Part shown: positions 56,496 through 64,000 of the stretch, piece by piece | How positions within the stretch are numbered: position 1 is the stretch's first letter | Layout: every line of letters begins with the position of its first letter | NCBI RefSeq assembly: GCF_958979055.1 | Contig: NC_084888.1 | Coordinates: forward strand, 9,409,501-9,473,500 | Origin: Alnus glutinosa | Lineage: Eukaryota; Streptophyta; Magnoliopsida; Fagales; Betulaceae | Length of the DNA: 64,000 bases | Direction: 5' to 3' | The notes under the pieces: model-generated | The model's input: only the letters and a program-made list of their open reading frames with translations | Databases searched by the model: none | Told to the model about the DNA's origin: nothing | Translations under genes and position numbers: made by a program

Positions 56496-59400
56496 TGTAA
56501 TACCCCAGATTTTAAGACAGAGCGTTTTAAATAGAATTTAAGATCTATGGCGATCAATTCACACTTTTAATTGCTTGATCGACATTATTGTGATAAATTG
56601 CATCTTTATGTGCTATCTGTTCCAAAACCTAAATATTTAGTAAATTGATTGGAATAATAATATCTCTAATATTATTATACGAGAATATTTTGTAGAATAA
56701 TATTATTAATATATAATATTATTTTGAAATATTTATTGTACAAGATATTATTTTGATCTAATATTATTTTGTATAATAATATTATCAGTGTAATAATGTT
56801 ATTCAAAAATTAACATTATTTATGAAATGAACCGGACTCAAAACGAGTTTAAAATTATACCCTAGTGAGTTATTATATGATAAAAGCCTAATGTAAGAAT
56901 ACCTACAGATTAACTTAATCTGTATCATGAACATAATGTGCAAATAGGAAGATTCATGAACCAGCTGTCCTAAACTCTGCGTCATCCCCTTGCATCACTA
57001 CTGACTCACCCTCTACAGCTCACTCCTACAACTTGTTGCCCACGCCTGGTCTGTTTCTCACGCCTATATAACAGATACTTCCTCCTTCAATTTCATCACA
57101 TCTCTTTCTCCTTTCTTTCCTTCTTCATTCCTCTTTCTTGATATTGTCTGAGTGAAACAGAGAGTGAGGGAGAGAGGGAGATCAAAAGAAACTGAGAAGA
57201 GAGATAAAGAGGGACCCGAGAGAGAGAGAAGTTGACTGGGAGAGAGAGAGAGACCGTGGGAGAGCCAGAGAGAGAGAGGCAGAATCGAGAGAGGGAGAGA
57301 ACCGGAGATGACCCGTGGCCCAACGAACCCGGAGAACCCATGACCCGAATCTCTTCTTTCCCTTTCCGTGATTCTTCTTCTTTCCTCCTTGTCTGGCCGA
57401 AATAGAGAGAAGAGACCCAATCCTTTTCTCTTTTCTCTTCTTTTGATCCCATTTCTTTTCTCCTTCTTCTCAGCTGAATCCGAGTGAGAACAGAGAGAAA
57501 GAGAGATCAGAGCTGAGGGAGAAACACAGGGAACCCGAAACAGAGGGAGAGAGAGATCAGGAGAACAAGAGAAATTGAGAGGCCGAGAGAGAGAGAGACA
57601 GCCGAGAGGGAGAGAGTGAATCAGAGAGGGAGAACCGAGAGAGGGAAACCGACGGAGGAGAGGACCCAGAAGAACCGGAGCTGAAACCCGACTCTCCGGC
57701 GAGACCCAGACCCGATCCTCCGTGGGTCATCGCCGGTGACGAACCCAGAGGTGATTTCCGGCGGTTCTGGCCGGAAATCCGGCGACTTCCATGGGCGATT
57801 TTCTGGTGAATTTCCCCAGCCTTCAATTCCTGATGATTTCTTGTATTTTCTATTTGATTTATTGTGGTTTTCTGTTGTGTATTTGGATTTATTGAGTATT
57901 TGGATTGACCCGGTTGTGTGTTGTTTCGGTTGTGTGGACTGGTCTACGTTTTGGGTTGTATCGGTGAGTTTTGATTGGGTTTGGTTGGTTGCTAGGTGCT
58001 GAGTATTTTCCTTGATCAGCCGGTTTTGGGTGGTTTCGGGTGGTGTAGTATGTATATGTTATGATACTGTGTATTTGGTGTTTTTGTACCGGTTGTGTGA
58101 AGTCGTGATGGTGTTCCTGTTTTGGGTTAGGGTATCTTAGAACTATATTTTAGTATTTGGTTTTATGGTTTAATGATGTGATGTGTAAATTGAGGATAAA
58201 TGGGTTTTAATAGAATTTGGTTAACTAATTATGCAACAGGAGAAGTGTCTCAGCTGTGATGTTGGATAAATTGTATTTTCAAAGGTTGGATCTTAAAATG
58301 AATTGCAATAGGGATTTCGAAATAATCAATTAAAATGGTTATATGGTTTAATTAAAAATTATGACAATAATATTGAGTTCCTTAAACTCGTGTTAATAAA
58401 TATAAATGATTTCCAAGAAAAAATGGGTAATTGTATCTATATATGTACAATTATGATCCTTGAATAATAATATTAACACTCTCTATATATAAACATATAT
58501 TTATTGCAGAATATGAGCTATTATGAGAACTGCACCAAAAGGCTGTAAGTATCTCTATACTTACTGAGGACGAAGCTGGTGGATTTTTCCATGATATTGT
58601 GTTTACTGCTTTATTTATTTGTTTGCGCATGTGTTCTTACATGTTTTATATTTTTAACTAAAATGGTTAATAACAAAGCTGGTATGCAGCGGGGGGGTGA
58701 TGGCTGCCAGTGGAACCTTTGGCTTCCGTGACACTTAATAAATAAACGGGTTATGACCTTTGGCTCATAGTCTGCTGGGACCTTTGGATTCCAGTAACAA
58801 ACTAATAAATGTGAGAGTTGGCTAATACAGCTGGGGTGTTGATGGTATTGCCAACTGGGACCGTTGGCTCCCGTGACACGCTAATCCGGACCGTTGGTTC
58901 CTTCACGAGAGGAGTGCATAAAATTGATAATTAAGCCTTGCATTTAAAACTGTCATATTACTGTTTTATGGTTAGGTATACATTTAATATATGACTGTGA
59001 TTAGCTACCACGGATTATATATTGCATATATACGTGACTATAAAACCATATTTGCATTATGTGACATTTATTAGTAAATCAGCATTCATATTATTATGGG
59101 AAACAGTGGACTCACTTAGGTTGTTTTGTGTTTTTATTTCTATATATATATATATATACATTGGTGCAGGTTTATAGACAAAGATTAGAGCTCGAGTGGT
59201 CTTCAAGTTAAAGATATATAGTTTGTATTTTGTTTGTAGTCTTCTGTGTTTATAACATTTTATGTTGACAAGATTGCTAATAATTTCCATGTATTCTCTT
59301 GTGTCACTATGGACACCTGTTTCCATGTATTTGTTCTAAGTATTTTCTAATGAATGTCTAGAGGTATTTAATTTAAAAGCTCTGATGTGTTATTTAATCC

Positions 59401-59515
59401 AAGTCTGTTGGATAAATTATATTCCGCTACCAATTTATAACTCTGATGTTGTAGTAATGTCACGTGAAAATCGAAATTTTCACTTACGCCTTTTTGTAAA
59501 AGGCGGGGCGTTACA
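56496..59515 (+). mobile_element. 3.0-kb solo LTR, probably Gypsy/chromovirus type, with 5-bp target duplication AAAAC (fossil)
   Basis: Starts TGTAATACCCCAGATTTTAA and ends AAAGGCGGGGCGTTACA, giving inverted ends. AAAAC flanks both sides (56491-56495 and 59516-59520). The uninterrupted site is visible in unit 1. A TATA box lies near 57065 and a GA-rich leader follows (about 57160-57660). No gag or pol coding, primer-binding site or polypurine tract is present, so it looks like one LTR left by recombination. The size and GGGGCGTTACA end resemble the long LTRs of Tekay/Del elements; that assignment is inferred. It inserted after the array formed. Confidence 0.85.
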
Positions 59516-59520
59516 AAAAC

Positions 59521-60622
59521 CACGAACAAATTTAAGAAATAAATTCAGCGAGGATTATTTTGTAAAGAAGTTTGTCTAAAAATTTAAAGCCATTACTTTT
59601 TAAGGAAGCAAAATCTAACTTTTTCTAGAGTAAATACACTCATTTTTTTTTTTCGATCTATGTATGTTATTTTACCTTCTAGCCATGATATTCAATTGTT
59701 TCTTTATTATGCGGCATAAAAGGTAATAATTTGAATAGCCAAACAAGAAGGCGATTATTTCGAACAATATTTTTTATATAAGTCATTACTTTCTAAAGGA
59801 AAAAAACTGCATATTTTGTTTATGGTCAATAGTCTATTGTTCTCTTTCTTTTTCTGTAACATATTTTTCGTTAATTTATAGATACAATTTCTCATTATTC
59901 CACTAATGTATTTCTTTATTCTATTTGATGGTTTCATTTTATGAACTATTTCACCAACTCTTGTAAGTCAAATTTGTTTCCTTCTTTTTAACTCATTTTA
60001 CCTTTCTTGTCAGATTTCTTCAGTTCCATAACCTATTCGGGAATTTATTTCTCTCTCTGAAATCATTTACCTTCAAATATCCAGATCCAAAAATACGAAT
60101 GACGATTGGAGTTGGGAGAAAGCGTAAAATGAATGGTGTGTGGGCATCATAAAAGACATTAATTAAATGGGGGAGTAAAGAAAAGTAAACAAACTTGGTT
60201 ATTCGAAAAAGAATTATTTTCTTTTTTCTTTTTTTTTTTAAAAGAAAACTTTTACAAGCTTTTCAAGGAAAATAATTGAGATTGTTTGCTATAAATAATT
60301 TTCTATCGATTTATTTGTATTTGTTTTTATCTTCTTTTACCTAAATGGACATGGCGTTTTTTTTCTTCTTTTTTTTTTTCTTTAACATGCAACAACAAAG
60401 GCTTTAAGTTCTGGAAAAAGAAAATAGAATATTATTTTGACAAGCAATTTTAATTAGCTCCATATCTTTTATATTTAATTTTCTATCGAAGATCAATATT
60501 CTTATATTTTCTAGCCATTACCGTGGCTTAATTTATCATCTAATACACGGTCTTTCCTTGTTGCACTAATATGCTTCCATACTCTATTATTTGTTTTCTT
60601 TTTTTGGATTTATTCACATATT
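59521..60622. other. spacer of unit 2
   Basis: Continuation of the array after the solo LTR, nearly identical to 52619-53731. Noncoding. Confidence 0.6.
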
Positions 60623-60915
60623 CTTTTGTCTCGCTGTCTTCCGTATTTGAATATCTTGTTTTTTGTTTTTTTTTTGTTTTTTTTTTTTTTTTCGTTTTTT
60701 CCCTTTTTCCTTTTCCTTTCTTGATAAGTGTTTTATTTTTCGTCTAACTTTTTTCTTAAATTGTTATTTATTTTCTTATATCTTTCTCAAAAAATTACGG
60801 TATTCGCCAAAAAATATTAAGCTTGCGCTTTGCTATATATGCTAGAGAAATCTCTATAGTTTTCTATTACTTTGTTGTTAAGCTGAATTGTTGTTGTTCA
60901 CGTTTTCGTCTCAAC

Positions 60916-60973
60916 ATGAAATATTCTACAACTTTCTCCCTTCTTTTCGTGACGCTCCTAGTTTTCTCATTCG
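60916..60973 (+). pseudogene. defensin-like copy 3, exon 1 only
   Basis: Exon 1 encodes the same signal peptide as copy 2 (Val at residue 12) with an intact donor. The intron stops at about 61550, where unrelated DNA begins, and no second exon with the cysteine pattern follows. Promoter and TATA box are kept, so it could still be transcribed, but it lacks the mature peptide. Confidence 0.85.
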
Positions 60974-61111
60974 GTACTTCGTTCCATCCTTCATTTCAAT
61001 GTTTCTTCTTTTTTCTTTTTGTTACATGTGTATACATTAGAATATTAAATCTCGTTGAATATAGTAGTCTCTTTTTTGTGCAAAAATAAAAGAAAAAGGC
61101 CAATGATAGTA

Positions 61112-61112
<1 letters not shown>

Positions 61113-61157
<45 letters not shown>
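61113..61157. repeat. (TA)n expansion in intron of copy 3
   Basis: About 45 bp of TA where copies 1 and 2 have about 12 bp. Confidence 0.9.
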
Positions 61158-61160
<3 letters not shown>

Positions 61161-61778
61161 CAATAGAGAATAGAGTTCATACCATTCAAACTTCTTTCTA
61201 TTGAATTTCTTTATATTTTTGTGTAAAATTTTTTAACACTTACAATTCCTTGTTTAATTATCATAAAATAAGACATTGAATTGAGACTAAGGTTTTTAAC
61301 TTTCAACCATAAAATATATAAATAAATTCTTGTCGTGTGACGCATACAATTCCGATGTTCATCATAATTTTCTTTTACAGATTCTTATTATTGGTTTTTT
61401 CATTACAACCACAACACGATACATATCTCTTCGAATATTGTAGTCATTGTTTAGTCCTGAAATGAAAGAAAAATGAAAAGGAAAGGATAGTATTTTTTTT
61501 TTTTAGTATTGTATTCAATGGAGAATAGAGTTCTTACCACTCAAACTTCTCTATTGCACCGCCCATTGCCACCTCCCTCACCAGCATGAAGAATCCAAAC
61601 ATGTGGAAGTGGCAGAAATTGCTTGTGCATGAGAGTGAAGCCGAGGGTAAATATCTCTAATCTTTCTGTCCCGTGGGATGCATCTAACATTTGAACATGT
61701 CTAAGTTAGTGGTGGACACCTCCAAGGATGATATATAGCATAATTACTCTTGGCAATGAGGATTGTGACAATAATTAA

Positions 61779-62123
61779 GCCCTTGTCAACTCTTCTAGAG
61801 AAGCCATTGACTTGATTGGAGCATTTCGTAACTATCCAAATGGCAGTAATGAGGGCATAGGCGAGTTTGATTATTTGCCGCAATTGGACCTTTCCTTGAA
61901 AAGATCTCATCCCAGTAGCTTTTGGAATGAATATGTTGAAGAAAGGCATAGCCTCGGACATTCTAATATACAACAGGACCCCTCCTTCCGAGTGAATATA
62001 TTTTATCAGTCAAACCTTGAAAATATTAATTTTGAGCAGCAACATGATCTTCATAGTCAAAATACAAACAATGTTGCAAACCAGACTATACACAACAGCA
62101 ATCTGTCATGCTCTGTTTTTTGA
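61779..62123 (+). pseudogene. pseudo-response regulator (PRR5/PRR9-like) fragment
   Basis: A forward frame reads SSREAIDLIGAFRNYPNGSN, then EFDYLPQLDLSLKRSHPSSF and EERHSLGHSN. The combination REAIDLIGAF ... PQLDLSL(K/R)RSHPS is characteristic of the central region of plant clock PRR5/7/9 proteins. The receiver domain and the CCT domain are not found nearby, and the frame ends at 62123. Treated as a detached gene fragment. Confidence 0.72.
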
Positions 62124-62552
62124 ACATGAAACAGAGGACGTGGAGAATGTTTTTTTTATGTCAAGGTAAGTTTTCCAAGAGCAGCAGATTCATCAAGAGC
62201 TACTGCACTTGAGGAATAAGTTGTCATTGATCTTAACATTGCTCCTCAAGCTGCAATCTACAGATTAGGAAACTAAAATAATCAAGGCTACACGTGCAAC
62301 TGCAGCAATGAAAGCTTGTACATATGGAATAGGCACAGATCATACAATCAAAGATATTGGTATTATGCTACGTGGGCCCTTACGTGGGCACATGAAAACC
62401 ATGCAAACAAAACAACGGATCCGGCAAACAAAACCATGGGTTGCATGGCTAGCTTATTTTCTGTTTGTATAGCCTTAGAAATGATAATCTTCTCTGTTTG
62501 TGTCTTAGCTAGGCTGAACTTTGTTACAATTCCCTCGTAGTATTGAAGCACC
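62124..62552. other. sequence between the two gene fragments
   Basis: More GC than the array. Fragments such as VIDLNIAPQAAIYRL can be read, but no family is recognised. Confidence 0.35.
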
Positions 62553-62862
62553 ATGGTTAGAAAGACAAATGGGTTTGTCAAAGGTTGTCTTCCTGAGGAA
62601 CTAAAGAAAGTGCTTGGATCAGTGGCTGACGTGATTGATGATATAGGGGCTTGTGTGTGATCCGATTAAGTGGTGCAATGACTGAGGAGGTTTAACAAAA
62701 GAGAAAAAAAATGGTTGTCAGCAAGGTCTTGGTTCGGCTTTATGGTGAAGGCGTGAAAGTTTTCTTTAATAGGGACTATGAGGTTAGGACGTTTGAATGC
62801 GTGTCTCGGACGGTTCTGCAATGAACCAATAGAATTCGTGGCTTTCTCGAACAAGGAAGCAA
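62553..62862 (+). pseudogene. choline/ethanolamine kinase N-terminal fragment
   Basis: Frames in series read MVRKTNGFVKGCLPEELKKV, then IRLSGAMTEEV, then [20 protein letters not shown] followed by VRTFECVSR, and finally [10 protein letters not shown]. Plant choline kinases have LPEELKK, PL.GAMTNEV, VLVR.YGEGV..FF.RD.E..TFE..S and LLGRF..GRIEEF in that order. Frame changes and a gap before GRF show it is broken, and the kinase catalytic loop is absent. Confidence 0.82.
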
Positions 62863-63227
62863 AGCAACTGGGTCGAAAATCTTCACCCAAAGCATTGACG
62901 GAGTGAGGAAGCCATTGATGGAGCTTTATCCAAAGCATTTCTGTGAAAGTGCCATGCGAGTGTGGTCTTTGTTGGACGTTGTTTTAAAATCAAAATACCG
63001 TTTCATTTAAAAGCTGATGGGATGGGGGTGTTTTTGGAAGGATAAATGCATTAAACGGTCATGTGCGTTGCACGTGACCGACTTTTCGTCCAAACAGATG
63101 GGCGAATGGACGGATTGTATTTTTTTCCACGCGTTGGCAAGTTCGGGGGAGTCATATCTAAATTTTTGTACATTGGGAGGTATATTGCCACAACGTGGAT
63201 AAATCAGAGGGGCAAAGTGTTTTTTCC

Positions 63228-63289
<62 letters not shown>

Positions 63290-64000
63290 TCAGCGACAAA
63301 AAAGGAGGGATTCGGCTTCCATGTTGTAGTTTTCACTACCGCATAGATGTTGTGAAAATTGTATGGTCTAGATGTAAGTAAGCATTTTTTAACTTAAAAC
63401 AACAAAAGAAAATAAAATGTGTTTTGGGAAAAGAATAAAACTATGGAGTTTTCATCTCTAGTTGTAGCTAAATTTGTACGACATGATTTAGTTGTTTTAT
63501 AACATAATGACTATGCAGGACATAAACCAATTTTCAGTCAGTTAGTTTGGGTCACCATATTTTACCGACATTTAGGTCAGCATGTTTTATTTGATTAGGT
63601 TTGAAGAACTCATCAACTAGTTCAAAAACAGAAAAAATAAAATAAAATAATCAAATCCCTGCCAAAGATATTATTTTCAACAAAAAAAAAAAAAAAAAAA
63701 AAGAAGATTGCCATCGATATCCCTTTAAACTAAAAAAATTTTAGTGTTTTTTTTTTTAAGAATTTTCTTAATAAGAATATTTTTGTCATTATGGGTAATA
63801 TTGCAAATTTTTAATAGTTTAGAAGGAATATTGATGCACTTTTTAGGTTGGAGAGACATTACAAATGACTATACAGTTTTCATTGAGACCATAGCATGTT
63901 TACATGAGAGCGCCGCTTTCTCTCGAGTGTTGTCACAAGAGCACCGCTTTCATTGGTGGAAGCATATGGCTAATTCCTCAGGGATTCATTGGATGAGTTG
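62863..64000. other. terminal noncoding stretch
   Basis: Contains a (TA)n run at about 63231-63287 and a poly-A near 63682-63701. No gene was recognised. Confidence 0.5.

Larger units (their letters stand above)
49821..61550. repeat. tandem array of ~3.9-kb units, about 2.2 copies
   Basis: Unit 1 is 49821-53731, unit 2 is 53732-60622 (3.87 kb once the 3.0-kb LTR and its target duplication are removed), and unit 3 is 60623-61550, truncated. Each begins CTTTTGTCTCGCTGTCTTC and carries one defensin-like gene start. Units 1 and 2 are nearly identical over their length, so the duplication is recent or homogenised. Unit 3 ends inside the gene's intron, after CACTCAAACTTCT. Confidence 0.93.

Noticed and set aside
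57064-57452. Minus-strand frames of 118 residues rich in Ser and Leu
   Set aside because: They arise from the GA-rich leader of the solo LTR and show no protein features.

Overview
This is eudicot plant nuclear DNA. Split genes have GT-AG introns, and the surrounding DNA is AT-rich and full of MITEs, MULEs, hAT and CACTA pieces, plant LINEs, a tRNA-derived SINE and solo LTRs. Every recognisable gene family is plant-specific or has a plant-type member: PPR, WAT1/EamA, FBA-type F-box, purple acid phosphatase 29, defensin-like. Protein similarity and repeat style suggest a woody rosid, but this is inference and no species is claimed.

Layout. (1) 0-1 kb: first two exons (minus strand) of an endonuclease/exonuclease/phosphatase gene like At1g02270, with a Copia LTR in intron 2. 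(2) 1-5.4 kb: MITEs and unassigned DNA. (3) 5.4-10.8 kb: a seven-helix unknown membrane protein (+) facing the 11-exon nucleolar Brix gene RPF1 (-), which has a telo-box and a site II motif upstream. (4) 10.8-18.3 kb: MITE with internal repeats, MULE remnant, intronless F-box gene, and a tandemly duplicated F-box 3' region split by a LINE. (5) 18.3-24.9 kb: WAT1-related transporter (-, six exons), a SINE and an 802-residue PPR gene (+). (6) 24.8-46.2 kb: a segmental duplication carrying a PAP29-like gene in two intact copies, plus a fragment of a third. Between the copies lie a LINE, a steroid-reductase-like pseudogene and about 6.1 kb of a CACTA element containing satellites, telomere-like repeats and an ARGONAUTE fragment. 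(7) 46.6-48.3 kb: a MULE with long TIRs, perfect 9-bp target duplication and a GC-rich palindromic array. (8) 49.8-61.6 kb: a tandem array (unit about 3.9 kb) of a small two-exon defensin-like gene: two complete copies and one without exon 2, with a 3.0-kb solo LTR in the second unit. (9) 61.6-64 kb: adjoining fragments of a pseudo-response regulator and a choline kinase gene.

The genes do not form one pathway. RPF1 and the PPR gene probably preserve an old neighbourhood (Arabidopsis At4g01560/At4g01570). The most interesting part is the defensin-like array. Its two complete copies differ at five coding bases, all changing amino acids, while the introns are nearly identical. The second is the CACTA-derived segment carrying an AGO4-clade PIWI fragment. 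Positions and reading frames were worked out by eye from the sequence; no search was run.
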